A stretch of 64,000 nucleotides of DNA from an uncultured Clostridia bacterium (GCA_946407705.1 CAMJPC010000001.1:363896-427895); one strand, 5' to 3'; counted from the stretch's first letter, positions 24,599 to 33,859 are shown. Program-made: numbers and translations. The notes: a model not told the origin generated them from the sequence alone.

Positions 24599-25210
24599 AT
24601 GGATCACAAAGAAAGAATGCTTGCGAACCTGCCTTACAAAGCCTGGCTTGACGGCTTAAGCGAAGAACGCATGGAGAACAAGAAAAAGATCTTCAGATAT
24701 AATCACATGGAGCCCGGCAATCCTGAAGAGAAGGACAAGCTCATCAAGGAGATCCTCGGCAAGACCGGTGATTACATCAACATTGAAGCTCCTTTCTATT
24801 GCGACTACGGTTATAACATTGAGATCGGCGAGAACTTCTTTGCCAATTACAACTTCACGGTCCTTGACGTAGGCAAGGTCAGGATCGGAAAGAACGTCCA
24901 GATCGCTCCCAATGTCTCGATCTACACCGCAGGTCATCCCCTCCATCCCGACAGCCGCAATTCAGGTTATGAATACGGAATCGACATAACGATCGGTGAC
25001 AATGTCTGGATCGGCGGCAATACCTGCATCATGCCCGGCGTCACGATCGGAGACAACGTTGTCATCGGTGCCGGAAGCGTAGTGACAAAAGACATTCCCG
25101 CTAACATGATCGCAGTTGGAAATCCCTGCAGGGTCATCAGGGAAATAACCGAAGCCGACAGAGACTACTACTACAAAGACAGAAAATTCGACGTTGACGA
25201 TTACAAGTGA
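24599..25210 (+). CDS. Sugar O-acetyltransferase (maltose acetyltransferase/LacA type)
   Basis: 203 residues. An N-terminal Mac domain (about 5-55) precedes a left-handed beta-helix with hexapeptide repeats (IEIGENFFAN, VRIGKNVQIAPNVSIYTAGHPLHPDSRNSG, ITIGDNVWIGGNTCIMPGVTIGDNVVIGAGSVVTKDIP). The catalytic His sits in AGHPLH. It would acetylate free sugars from acetyl-CoA as a trimer. GGGGAGG precedes ATG 24599. The next gene starts 11 nt later, so they may be co-transcribed. Confidence 0.92.
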   Translation: MDHKERMLANLPYKAWLDGLSEERMENKKKIFRYNHMEPGNPEEKDKLIKEILGKTGDYINIEAPFYCDYGYNIEIGENFFANYNFTVLDVGKVRIGKNVQIAPNVSIYTAGHPLHPDSRNSGYEYGIDITIGDNVWIGGNTCIMPGVTIGDNVVIGAGSVVTKDIPANMIAVGNPCRVIREITEADRDYYYKDRKFDVDDYK

Positions 25211-25221
25211 GATAAACGGTT

Positions 25222-27384
25222 ATGACGGAAAGCATGAGAAAGCTTAGTACAAAAGCCCTTATCAGAGCAGTTGTAATCCTCCTGTTCATGGCTTTTGCGG
25301 CATGCTTTTCGATGCCTCTCAAGGTTCATGCGGATGAAGCGAAAAAGGTACGCGTCGGCTGGCACGAACAGCCTCACTTCATCAAAGACCAGTATGGAAG
25401 AAAGTCCGGCTACTCATATGAATATCTGCGCAAGATCGTTGCTTATACAGGCTGGGAATATGAGTATGTCGAAGGCACCTGGTCCGATCTCATGGAAATG
25501 CTCAAGAAGGGCGAGATCGATATCCTAAGCGATGTTTCCTATACCGAGGAACGCGCAAAGAGCATACTTTACCCTACCATTCCCATGGGCACGGAATCCT
25601 ATTACCTGTATGTTTCCGCCGACAACAAAGAAATATCTTCCAAGAATCTTTCAACGATGAACGGAAAGCGTATCGGCGTAACGCAGGGCACGGTCCAGAA
25701 GGATTTTCTTGCAGACTGGATCAAGAACCATGGGATCAATGCCGAGATAATCGAGATGAATTCCAACGAAGACGAAGCGATCAAACTGCTGGGTTCAAAG
25801 TACGATGCATTTGTCACGATGGATACTCACGATTCATCTGCTGATGTTGTTCCCGTATGCAAGATCGGATCATCCGAATTCTATTTTGCGGTAAACAAAA
25901 ACAGATACGATCTGTTAAGCGAACTGGATACGGCTTTAAATAAGATCCAGGAAGAGAACAGTCACTACGATCATCAGCTGTACGACAAATATCTCAAGAG
26001 CAGCAATACCAACAAATACCTTAGCACCGGCGAGAAAGACTGGCTGAAAAGTCACGGTAAGATCAGGGTCGGATACCAGGATAACTATCTGGCTTTCTGC
26101 GCAAAGGATCCGGCCACCGGCAAACTGATCGGTGCTCTGAAAGACTACCTCGATTATGCTTCAAATGCATTCGCTGATATAAATCTCGAGTTCGAAGCCA
26201 TATCTTATCCGACCGCGTCTGCCGCGATGGAAGCTCTGAAGAACGGCGAGATCGACTGCGTCTTCCCTGCCAATCTCACCGATAACGACTCTGAAGAAAT
26301 GGGACTCGTAATGACTCCTGCTATGATGAGAACGGAGATGGATGCCGTCGTCAGGTCATCCGAACAGAAAGAGTTCCTCCGCAAAGAAAATATCATAGTC
26401 GCAGTCAACGAGGGCAACACCAACTATGACATGTTCCTCGCTGATAATTATCCGAGCTGGCAAAGAAAGTATTTTAAGGATACTCCCGCAGGTCTCGATG
26501 CGATCTCAAAAGGCCAGGCAGACTGCGTGATCATAAGCAATTACCGGTATAACAACATTTCGAAGCAGTGCGAGAAACTCCATCTTTCAACCGTCTACAC
26601 AGGCGTTGACATGGATTACTATTTCGCTGTCCGTAAGGGAGACACCGAACTCTATTCGATCCTTGTGAGAGTGATAAAAGCCGTACCCGATTCTGTGGTA
26701 AACTCTTCACTTACCTACTATTCGACTGAAGACGTCAAGTTAACTCCCGGTGAGTTTATCCGTGAGAACATCATCATCATCCTCATCGTGCTCATCATCA
26801 TCCTTCTCATCATCTCCATCCTGCTCCTTAACAGCATCATGGCAAACAAGAAGGTCATCGAGAAGGAGCATCAGGTCAAGGCACTTAACAGAAAAGCATT
26901 CGTCGATTCACTCACATCCGTGCGCAACAAAGGCGCGTATACAGAATATGTGCAAAAGCTTCAGGAACGTATGGATAACGATGGCATCTTTGCTCTTGCG
27001 ATCGGCATATTCGACTGCAACAACCTGAAGACGGTCAACGACCGTTACGGACATGACAAGGGTGACATCTATCTGAGGAATTCATGCCAGATTATTTGTA
27101 AGGTCTTTGATCACAGCCCCGTATTCAGACTCGGCGGAGATGAGTTTGCGGTATTCCTGATGAACGACGATTTCACGAACAAAAATGAATTGGTAAATCT
27201 TTTCGAACAGAGGAAAAACGAGATCAATTCAAAAGCCGGTGAAGACTGGGAAAAGATAGACATCGCCTACGGCATTGTCGATTACGATCCCGAGACCGAC
27301 AAAACACTCGAAGACACCGTACGCCGTGCCGATCAGGCCATGTACGAGCATAAGCGTCTGGTAAAAGCGAAAAAGTCTTTATAA
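25222..27384 (+). CDS. Membrane GGDEF protein with two solute-binding domains
   Basis: 720 residues: signal peptide (to about 38, VHA-DEA), two amino-acid-type periplasmic binding folds (about 42-265 and 272-500), one membrane helix (about 514-537), then a GGDEF domain with intact RLGGDEFAVF (about 639). The RxxD product-inhibition site is absent before GGDEF. It should make cyclic di-GMP in response to an outside ligand, perhaps an amino acid. The first domain resembles BvgS/ArtJ-type sensors (VRVGWHEQPHFIKDQYGRKSGYSYEYL). Organisation is complete and in frame. Ribosome site is weak. Confidence 0.88.
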   Translation: MTESMRKLSTKALIRAVVILLFMAFAACFSMPLKVHADEAKKVRVGWHEQPHFIKDQYGRKSGYSYEYLRKIVAYTGWEYEYVEGTWSDLMEMLKKGEIDILSDVSYTEERAKSILYPTIPMGTESYYLYVSADNKEISSKNLSTMNGKRIGVTQGTVQKDFLADWIKNHGINAEIIEMNSNEDEAIKLLGSKYDAFVTMDTHDSSADVVPVCKIGSSEFYFAVNKNRYDLLSELDTALNKIQEENSHYDHQLYDKYLKSSNTNKYLSTGEKDWLKSHGKIRVGYQDNYLAFCAKDPATGKLIGALKDYLDYASNAFADINLEFEAISYPTASAAMEALKNGEIDCVFPANLTDNDSEEMGLVMTPAMMRTEMDAVVRSSEQKEFLRKENIIVAVNEGNTNYDMFLADNYPSWQRKYFKDTPAGLDAISKGQADCVIISNYRYNNISKQCEKLHLSTVYTGVDMDYYFAVRKGDTELYSILVRVIKAVPDSVVNSSLTYYSTEDVKLTPGEFIRENIIIILIVLIIILLIISILLLNSIMANKKVIEKEHQVKALNRKAFVDSLTSVRNKGAYTEYVQKLQERMDNDGIFALAIGIFDCNNLKTVNDRYGHDKGDIYLRNSCQIICKVFDHSPVFRLGGDEFAVFLMNDDFTNKNELVNLFEQRKNEINSKAGEDWEKIDIAYGIVDYDPETDKTLEDTVRRADQAMYEHKRLVKAKKSL

Positions 27385-27422
27385 CAGTCACCGCAACATT
27401 TTCTTCCCCCGGGCGGTATAGA

Positions 27423-27431
27423 TGGTATAAT
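27423..27431 (+). promoter_or_regulatory. Extended -10 promoter
   Basis: TGGTATAAT (TATAAT at 27426-27431) is an extended -10, 31 bp before the lipoprotein ATG at 27463. No convincing -35. Confidence 0.45.
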
Positions 27432-27462
27432 CCTTTTTGAAATAAGATACGGGGATAAAACC

Positions 27463-27993
27463 ATGGGCATTAACCAATCCGCAAAGCACTTGATCGTAAA
27501 ACGCTTAACGGCGCTTGTTCTGGCTGTCAGCCTTATCGCCTCGATATCGGCGTGCGCCGGCAATACCGGATCAGAAAGCACCGCTGACGAGAACAGCAGA
27601 AAAGAGAGCCTCAATCAGGTTTTGGTCGACAAGAAGATCCACGTCAAGATCAAAGAGATGCTGGGTGTTGACATAAGTGACGACTATATCGACGGTGCGG
27701 AAATGTCTGTCGACAAGTCTGCTGACTCCTACGGAAAGGTCAAGATACAGATCAAGGAAGGCAAAGATGCCGAGCTGTTACAGTATCTCGAATCCACTCT
27801 CGGCAAATTCCAGGAGATCGATGCCAATCAGGTTCCGCGTTATCAGGATCATCAGTATGCAACGGAATTAAAGCAGATGCATACGATCAAACACGCCGTC
27901 ACCTTTAAGTCAGGTACTTTCGTAAAGAGCATAGACATCAATGTTTACATGGCAGAAATGAGCGGCTATAAGTTCCTGTTCATCTTCGGATAA
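27463..27993 (+). CDS. Unknown lipoprotein
   Basis: 176 residues with a basic n-region, hydrophobic stretch and lipobox SISAC at about residue 30, so it is probably membrane-anchored outside. The mature part is soluble, charged, and ends in a beta-rich segment (VKSIDINVYMAEMSGYKFLFIFG). I do not know the family. It sits alone between its own extended -10 promoter and the L,D-transpeptidase gene 92 bp downstream. Confidence 0.65.
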   Translation: MGINQSAKHLIVKRLTALVLAVSLIASISACAGNTGSESTADENSRKESLNQVLVDKKIHVKIKEMLGVDISDDYIDGAEMSVDKSADSYGKVKIQIKEGKDAELLQYLESTLGKFQEIDANQVPRYQDHQYATELKQMHTIKHAVTFKSGTFVKSIDINVYMAEMSGYKFLFIFG

Positions 27994-28085
27994 AGAGGCT
28001 CCATACTACAGCGTTCAGGGCGGATACTATCCATTTCACTCTAAAATCACGAACAATCACGGAAGAAAACAAATAAACTGTTCTC

Positions 28086-29021
28086 ATGAGGAATTCTATA
28101 GTAAAGCTTTTCGCTGTCTTATCAGCCATATGCATTCTGTCCGGAGCATCATCCTGCAGCAGGCAATCTTCTACCCCGCCTGATACTTCAATAACCGTAA
28201 CAGCCGTGCCATCAGAGAGCACAGACGAGACTACCACGGAATCCGAGACCGAATCGGAAACAGAATCGGAAACCGCAACGGAAGAAACGTCCGGATCAGA
28301 GACAGAGACCACTACCGAAGAGACCACCACTTTGAAGGCAACTTCAACTCCTACTGCCAAGCCCACAAAGAAGCCGACAAGCAAGCCCAAAAACCTCTCA
28401 CCCAAATGGGTAAGAAACCTTTCACAGGCGAAAAAGAAGGGCAACAAACAGCTCCTTATAGTTGCAGCCGACGGCATGAACAAGTCAACTGCAAAGGTAT
28501 CGATGCACGAACGTGACTCCAAAGGCAACTGGATACAGGTCTTCTCGGTAACCGGATATGTCGGCAAAAACGGCATGGTCCAGGACAGCAAGAGAGTCGA
28601 AGGCAGCAAGAAAACCCCGATCGGCGTTTATAAGTTCAACAAGGCTTTCGGCATCGCTAAAGATCCCGGATGCTCCTTGAAATACACCAAGGTCACCGAC
28701 GATCTGTACTGGTCCGGCGACAGCAGAAAAGGCATGTACTATAACCAGATGGTCAGCATCAAGAAATGCCCCGATCTGGACAAGACCAAGAGTGAGCATT
28801 TGATCGATTACAAAACGACTTACCAGTATTGCCTCAACATCAGCTTCAATGAGAAAGGCGTCGCAGGCAAAGGTTCAGCCATCTTCCTTCACTGCACCGG
28901 AAGCAACAAATACACTTCAGGATGCATCGCCATTCCGAAATCCACGATGAAAAAAGCCATGAAGCGCGTAAAGAAAAACTGCGTCGTAATCATCAACACG
29001 AAGGCAAAACTCGGAGCATAA
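28086..29021 (+). CDS. L,D-transpeptidase (YkuD) lipoprotein
   Basis: 311 residues: signal with lipobox GASSC near residue 25, a low-complexity Thr/Glu/Ser wall-spanning linker (about 30-80) followed by a Lys/Pro/Thr stretch (KPTKKPTSKPK), then a YkuD domain (about 115-311). The catalytic motif is FLHCTGSNKYTSGCIAIP, with His and the nucleophilic Cys of SGC. It should make or edit 3-3 peptidoglycan crosslinks or anchor proteins. The ribosome site is poor (GGAAG well upstream). The linker is built of short near-identical DNA repeats (GAAACCGAATCGGAAAC type) that could vary in number. Confidence 0.87.
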   Translation: MRNSIVKLFAVLSAICILSGASSCSRQSSTPPDTSITVTAVPSESTDETTTESETESETESETATEETSGSETETTTEETTTLKATSTPTAKPTKKPTSKPKNLSPKWVRNLSQAKKKGNKQLLIVAADGMNKSTAKVSMHERDSKGNWIQVFSVTGYVGKNGMVQDSKRVEGSKKTPIGVYKFNKAFGIAKDPGCSLKYTKVTDDLYWSGDSRKGMYYNQMVSIKKCPDLDKTKSEHLIDYKTTYQYCLNISFNEKGVAGKGSAIFLHCTGSNKYTSGCIAIPKSTMKKAMKRVKKNCVVIINTKAKLGA

Positions 29022-29042
29022 TTCTCCCGTCGCACACTAAAG

Positions 29043-29075
29043 AAAAGGGCTGCCGCATTGATAGCGGCAGCCCTA
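29043..29075. terminator. Bidirectional terminator
   Basis: AGGGCTGCCGC (29046-29056) and GCGGCAGCCCT (29064-29074) form a perfect 11-bp stem with a 7-nt loop. On the minus strand TTTTCTTT follows, ending the HerA-like gene. On the plus strand the tail is AT-rich but mixed. Confidence 0.75.
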
Positions 29076-29171
29076 AATAAATCTTTTATCGAGAGTGGGC
29101 GTTTATCCGGGCGATTTCCGCACAAGCGAAGCGCGGAGAGGACCTTAGCGGGGATTAACGTCCACGCGAAC

Positions 29172-30788
29172 TTATAGAAGCGGTGTCTGGTTGTGCTGGA
29201 GTCTCTCACTCTTGTCAATGTGGATGAACACATTGTGAAGGAGGTTGACGCTCGTCAGGATGACTTCACCCTGATTCAGCTTACGTACATGCTTGATGGA
29301 GTAATCGTCGAGGTGGCTCTCAACTGCCTTGATCTCATCGTTGAGCATGAGTCTGTGAATGAGGAGCGTACCGATCTGACCGAACAGGATGGGCGAAACG
29401 TCCTTCGGGTTCTGCGTTGTCAGATAGAGGAAGATACCCTTCTTACGTCCTTCTCTTGCAACGAGGGTAAGACCGCCGTGGAACTCTCTCTCGGAATACT
29501 GTGACTTGGCGTATCTGTGAACCTCATCGATGAAGAAGATGAACGGGTAGATGTTGTCCTGCTGGATAACGAAGTTGCATACGAGGTCGATGACCATGCC
29601 GCCGATACCTTCTGCGGCACCGAGCATGGATGTATCGATATAGAGGCTGACCTCAGGCATGTGGATGAAGTCATCGATTGCCTCGAGGAGATTGTACATT
29701 GAAGGATCGTTGGAGAAGAACGAGAGCAACCTTGTGTTTGTCATCTGATACTGGATCTTCTGAATGAGAGGGTTGTTCGCGTTAGCCTTGAGCATGTCGT
29801 AGCTGTACTTGAAGTTGTAGTTGTCGTCTCTTGCAGGCTCGGATACGGACTCAGCCTGGATCTGCTCAGGAAGGAGCGAGATGTCGAACTCTGTGTCGTT
29901 TGCGCCTACTGAAGCGAGAGCTTCCTGGACTTCCTCGATATCTTCACCGACCTTGTAGAAGCACTTGTCCTGACCGGTCTTGTGCATGTAACGGAGGGAT
30001 GTAATAGCCTCAGCGAGGATAGCGCCCTGGCTGTTGGAAGTAGTCTCGAAGAGTCTCTCCCACTCCTGCATCGTAACCTTACCCGGAGAGATCGTGGTAT
30101 CCACACCGAGGGTGAGCTTTGTGATCTCGTTGTCGGCGAATGCGTCCCTGTACTCGCCGGTAGGGTCGATGATCAAAGCCTTACGCTTGGTGGAAACGAC
30201 CTTATCGAGGATCGAGAGAGCAGTTGTGGACTTACCGCTGTTCGTAGCACCGATGCACATGACGTGACGGTTGAACAGTGTGCTGGGCTTTAATGTAACG
30301 GGAGCTGCGGTCCTGTTCAGATATCTTCCGAATGAAGGGAGTCTCTCCTCGTCATCGTGGGAGAACTCGAGGGAATGGAGGAAGATCTGATATGCAGCAT
30401 CAGGAGCAAGGTAAACCTTATCGAGGATACCGAGCGTCTGGAAACCTGCAAGATCGAACTTGGTTCCGTCAGGTCTCATGATCGCGATGGTATCGATGTT
30501 AAGTTCCTGATAGTCAGACGACTTCTCTGCGGTAGAGGACATCTCGAATATGCTCTTTCTTGAAGCCTTGTTCTCGAAAACCTCTCCGAGGAAAAGACCC
30601 AAAGTCGACTGGATGATTACGAAATAGTTGATGGTGTTAGGCAGGAAGGAATTGGTAAACCTTGATCTGTCAGACATGAGTTTTACATTATCGACCTGCG
30701 CAACGCAGCAGCTCCTGTAAACCTGTGTGACCTTGCCAATGTAGAAATCTTCTACGTTCTGCCCGTTGTACAGCTCTTCAATTGTCAT
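29172..30788 (-). CDS. HerA-like ATPase (DUF87, FtsK/VirB4 superfamily)
   Basis: 538 residues from ATG 30788, chosen because AGGAG is upstream and the longer ORF adds poor sequence. The N-terminus (VEDFYIGKVTQVYRSCCVAQVDN) fits the HAS-barrel of HerA. Walker A is GATNSGKST (about 182-190), Walker B FIFFIDEVHRYA (about 415-425), and TTQNP is the sensor region, with a C-terminal Arg-rich part. HerA is a hexameric DNA translocase usually working with NurA nuclease; also found in phage defence with Sir2 or other effectors. No nuclease or effector gene lies beside it here. Single gene. Confidence 0.85.
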   Translation of the reverse strand: MTIEELYNGQNVEDFYIGKVTQVYRSCCVAQVDNVKLMSDRSRFTNSFLPNTINYFVIIQSTLGLFLGEVFENKASRKSIFEMSSTAEKSSDYQELNIDTIAIMRPDGTKFDLAGFQTLGILDKVYLAPDAAYQIFLHSLEFSHDDEERLPSFGRYLNRTAAPVTLKPSTLFNRHVMCIGATNSGKSTTALSILDKVVSTKRKALIIDPTGEYRDAFADNEITKLTLGVDTTISPGKVTMQEWERLFETTSNSQGAILAEAITSLRYMHKTGQDKCFYKVGEDIEEVQEALASVGANDTEFDISLLPEQIQAESVSEPARDDNYNFKYSYDMLKANANNPLIQKIQYQMTNTRLLSFFSNDPSMYNLLEAIDDFIHMPEVSLYIDTSMLGAAEGIGGMVIDLVCNFVIQQDNIYPFIFFIDEVHRYAKSQYSEREFHGGLTLVAREGRKKGIFLYLTTQNPKDVSPILFGQIGTLLIHRLMLNDEIKAVESHLDDYSIKHVRKLNQGEVILTSVNLLHNVFIHIDKSERLQHNQTPLL

Positions 30789-30946
30789 ACGCTTCTCCTG
30801 TTGCTTGCCTGCAAAGTAACTAAAGTGAGTTCGGATGATCACACCCAGACTCTTAACCTCTGAAAAGCAGTATAGCACATTTTTGCGCCCGTTGATTTAA
30901 GGATTGGTGAATTACTTAAAATAGATGCGAAAAAGATATTAACGTC

Positions 30947-31714
30947 TTATGACCCGAAGACCCAAAAGTGTGAAATGCCAAGCCATTCACGGACCCAGTA
31001 TGCCGGGATGAGGTTAATATCCGTCATGGAGGCGGCTGATGTCACCTCCCCTGCCCCCTGTGATCTCGCCATCAGGGATGCCCTGTAGACATGGAACTCA
31101 GAGGTAGCTATCGTGATGTCCCTGGAAAGGCCCATGGAATCGGTTATCTCAAATGCGTTTTTGATATTTTCAAACGTAGAGGTCGACTGGTCTTCGACTA
31201 TGATCCTGTCTTCGGAGATGCCCCTCTTGACCAGATATCTCTTCATGCCCTCGCCCTCCGAGATCACCTCGTCATCACCCTGACCGCCTGTCACGACGAC
31301 CGGGATGTCCGGATATTTCACAAGAAGATCGTAGGCGATGTCAAGCCTCTTCTTAAGCATGGGAGACGGTTCCTCGCCCCACAGCTGGCAGCCTAACACG
31401 ACCACCATGTTCGGCTTTTCGGGACGGTTAAGGCATGCCCTTATCATGTTGAAAGTAAGGAACGCCGCATAGCAGAAACAAAGTGCAAGGAATGCTGCCA
31501 GGACCCTAGTGATCACCTTGCCGCCCTTGGATCTCCTGAAGCCTTCGGTCTTGTCCCAGAAAACGGTGACGAGCAGTAAAACGCCCGATATCAAAAGTCC
31601 TGCTATGTTGCCGGAATTGAACACCGGAAGTGTTCCGAGAAACGCCAGCATTGTAATGATCTCAAGAACGATAAGAACGATCCTGAATGTCTTATGTCCA
31701 CCGGTTTTGGTCAA
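30947..31714 (-). CDS. YdcF/SanA-like membrane protein (DUF218)
   Basis: 255 residues from a TTG start at 31714, preferred because AAGGAGG lies 7 nt upstream while the ORF-track ATG has no ribosome site. Three N-terminal membrane helices (to about 105) precede the DUF218 domain: VVLGCQLWGEEPSPMLKKRL, VVTGGQGDDE, EDQSTSTFENIKNA and TSEFHVYRA, the conserved surface. Relatives (ElyC, SanA, YdcF) affect envelope assembly in other bacteria; the reaction is unclear. A structured sequence lies just upstream (31750-31809). Confidence 0.85.
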   Translation of the reverse strand: MTKTGGHKTFRIVLIVLEIITMLAFLGTLPVFNSGNIAGLLISGVLLLVTVFWDKTEGFRRSKGGKVITRVLAAFLALCFCYAAFLTFNMIRACLNRPEKPNMVVVLGCQLWGEEPSPMLKKRLDIAYDLLVKYPDIPVVVTGGQGDDEVISEGEGMKRYLVKRGISEDRIIVEDQSTSTFENIKNAFEITDSMGLSRDITIATSEFHVYRASLMARSQGAGEVTSAASMTDINLIPAYWVREWLGISHFWVFGS

Positions 31715-31749
31715 GTCAAAACCTCCTTCCTTTCGATTAGATATTATCA

Positions 31750-31809
31750 TTCATGTCCCCAGGCTTTGCGGCAAAACTCCACGCAAAAGGCAGTTCAGGC
31801 ATGAATGTA
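31750..31809. promoter_or_regulatory. Structured intergenic element of unknown type
   Basis: CATTCATG (31750-31757) pairs with CATGAATG at the other end, and an inner stem TTTGCG/CGCAAA is enclosed. On the minus strand it lies in the expected leader of the YdcF gene and carries CGCAAAGCC, a string also seen in class I cyclic di-GMP riboswitches, but the remaining core of that class is missing. I keep it only as a candidate cis-acting RNA or protein site. Confidence 0.3.
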
Positions 31810-31926
31810 TTGAAAATGTAACAGTCAATTGGGCTGAATACATCACGAAAAATTAACATTTTGTTTGCTTTGACGATTTTCATGCTTGATAAATCTGTTG
31901 TAACCTTTTAATAAGGAAAATGGCTT

Positions 31927-33843
31927 ATGAGAAAAAAGATCGCTGTATTTGTAAATGGTTACGGTATGGAACCCCTGAATGCTACGCTCCGGGGCATAAA
32001 GCGGTCTGAGTCTTTTTCCAACTATGATTTTTTCATTTTCGTAAGCTACGCATCCTACGATACTCCCGACAACTATAACCAGGGCGAGCTCAACATCTAC
32101 TCCCTCCCGAAGCTTAAGGATTACGATGCCGCGATCGTTTACACGAACGCGCTCAACAGCGTTGAGACAGGAATCGCCATCGTAAAGCGCGCGGTCAAGG
32201 CAGGCATCCCCGTCATCAGTATCGGAATCGATATCGAAGGAAGCATCTGCATAGACATCGATAACATCACAGGCATGAGAGAGATCGCAGAGCATCTCAT
32301 CGAAAAGCACGGCGTCAAGAGAGCGGCTTTCATCGCCGGATACATCGATCACCCTGAGAGTATCTGCAGACTCGAGACCGTTAAGAAGGTTTTCGAAGAA
32401 CATGATCTCAAGATCTTCGACAGCGATATCTACTACGGCAACTGGGGCAACGTGCTTACGACCGAGGCTACCGACAAGATCGCGGCAGATCCGAGCGGAC
32501 TGCCCGATGCGATAATATGCGCAAACGACATCATGGCACTCGCCTGCTCCACCGAGCTTACCAGACTCGGTTACGAACTGCCGAAAGACATTCTTGTTAC
32601 GGGCTACGACTGCATCTACAGCGGTCAGGCATTCTACCCGGTCCTCACAACGGTAACATCCGATTATGAGAGCATCGGGTTTAAGTGCATCAAGCTCCTT
32701 GACGCAGTCATGGAAGGCGCAGTGGTTCCCCATAAGGTCTTGATGAGGTCTAAGATCGTCATCGGCGAGAGCTGCGGATGCCACCAGGATGCGGAGTTTG
32801 ATATCAGAAGACGTCAGTTCGGACGAAACACTTATTCCGAGTCTCTTGACCGTAACTATCTCGAGACGAGCGAACGTGCTCTCACCAACCTCATAACCGA
32901 TTCGCCGGACTATGACAGCCTCAGGAATAACCTCAGGGCTCACTATGAAGCAGAGCACGATCTCATCGGCAACGATTTCTTCATCATCATCCATAACCTG
33001 TACATGAACAACGTCATGGCAAGTGATGAGGATGTTCACGAAGACGGCATAACCACGGCCGTTTCAACTACGGTTGCGATAAAAGACGGCAAGCTTATGG
33101 ACGAGATCTCTTCGGACAGGCACAACATCGTTCCCGGTTACGATCCCGAAGCCGGAACCAACCATATCTATTTCATCATGCCGCTTCATACCGGCAGGTT
33201 TAACTACGGTTACATGATCACCTCGGATAATGCGAGGATCATGCGCGAGCATCTTGATCTTAACGCTTATCTCGAGAAGCTGATGCTCGCTTTGAGGATC
33301 CAAAGGTCCAACATCCAGTTGCGAATCTATAACGACAGCCTCAAGGAGATCTCCGAGATCGACACCATGACCGGACTTTATAACCGTCTGGGTTATGAGA
33401 ACAAGGCCATCACCATCTATGAAGACAGCGTCAGGGGCGGCACTCTTCTCATGGTAATGTTCATCGACATCAACCTGATGAAGCGCATCAATGACGTTTT
33501 CGGACACATGAACGGTGACGCGGCGATAAGGCTTACGGCGAGCGCGATCAAGTCCAATCTCAAGAACGACATGATCGGCGTAAGGTTCGGCGGAGACGAG
33601 TTCATCGTGATCGGTAGCGTTGACACTCCCGATGAAGCCGAACAGCTTAAGGCAGCCATAAACCTCTCCATCGACAAGGTAAACAAGGATGGCATCTGGC
33701 CGTTCAGACTCTCGATAAGCTCGGGTTACATCTTAAGCGACAAGGATTCAAAGAAGCCTCTTTCCGAGTATATTAAAGATGCAGACAATCTCATGTACGA
33801 GACAAAGAAGAAGCTCCATGCGGAGCAGGGTGATCAACGATAA
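31927..33843 (+). CDS. Cytosolic LacI-type sensor fused to GGDEF
   Basis: 638 residues. Residues 1-290 match the sugar-binding domain of LacI/GalR regulators (PVISIGIDIEGSICIDIDN, GVKRAAFIAGY, PDAIICANDIMALACSTELTRLGYELPKDILVTGYD), but no helix-turn-helix precedes them and there is no signal peptide. A middle region (about 310-460) is of unknown fold. The C-terminus (about 470-635) is a GGDEF domain with RFGGDEFIVIG; the RxxD inhibition site is absent. It should make cyclic di-GMP according to a cytosolic sugar or nucleoside. AAGGAAA precedes ATG 31927. The DUF4037 gene follows after 16 nt. Confidence 0.88.
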   Translation: MRKKIAVFVNGYGMEPLNATLRGIKRSESFSNYDFFIFVSYASYDTPDNYNQGELNIYSLPKLKDYDAAIVYTNALNSVETGIAIVKRAVKAGIPVISIGIDIEGSICIDIDNITGMREIAEHLIEKHGVKRAAFIAGYIDHPESICRLETVKKVFEEHDLKIFDSDIYYGNWGNVLTTEATDKIAADPSGLPDAIICANDIMALACSTELTRLGYELPKDILVTGYDCIYSGQAFYPVLTTVTSDYESIGFKCIKLLDAVMEGAVVPHKVLMRSKIVIGESCGCHQDAEFDIRRRQFGRNTYSESLDRNYLETSERALTNLITDSPDYDSLRNNLRAHYEAEHDLIGNDFFIIIHNLYMNNVMASDEDVHEDGITTAVSTTVAIKDGKLMDEISSDRHNIVPGYDPEAGTNHIYFIMPLHTGRFNYGYMITSDNARIMREHLDLNAYLEKLMLALRIQRSNIQLRIYNDSLKEISEIDTMTGLYNRLGYENKAITIYEDSVRGGTLLMVMFIDINLMKRINDVFGHMNGDAAIRLTASAIKSNLKNDMIGVRFGGDEFIVIGSVDTPDEAEQLKAAINLSIDKVNKDGIWPFRLSISSGYILSDKDSKKPLSEYIKDADNLMYETKKKLHAEQGDQR

Positions 33844-33859
33844 TTAGAAAGGAATGCCT

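Noticed and set aside
28200-28350. CRISPR-like repeats
   Set aside because: The repeats are short, irregular and in frame within the transpeptidase linker; no spacers.
30947-31750. ATG 31750 start of the YdcF gene
   Set aside because: No ribosome site there, while a perfect AAGGAGG precedes TTG 31714.
31750-31809. Class I cyclic di-GMP riboswitch
   Set aside because: Only CGCAAAGCC resembles it; the GGCAAACC side and the second hairpin are missing.
31843-33039. 398-residue minus-strand ORF
   Set aside because: It is the antisense shadow of the LacI-GGDEF gene, with biased composition and no family features.
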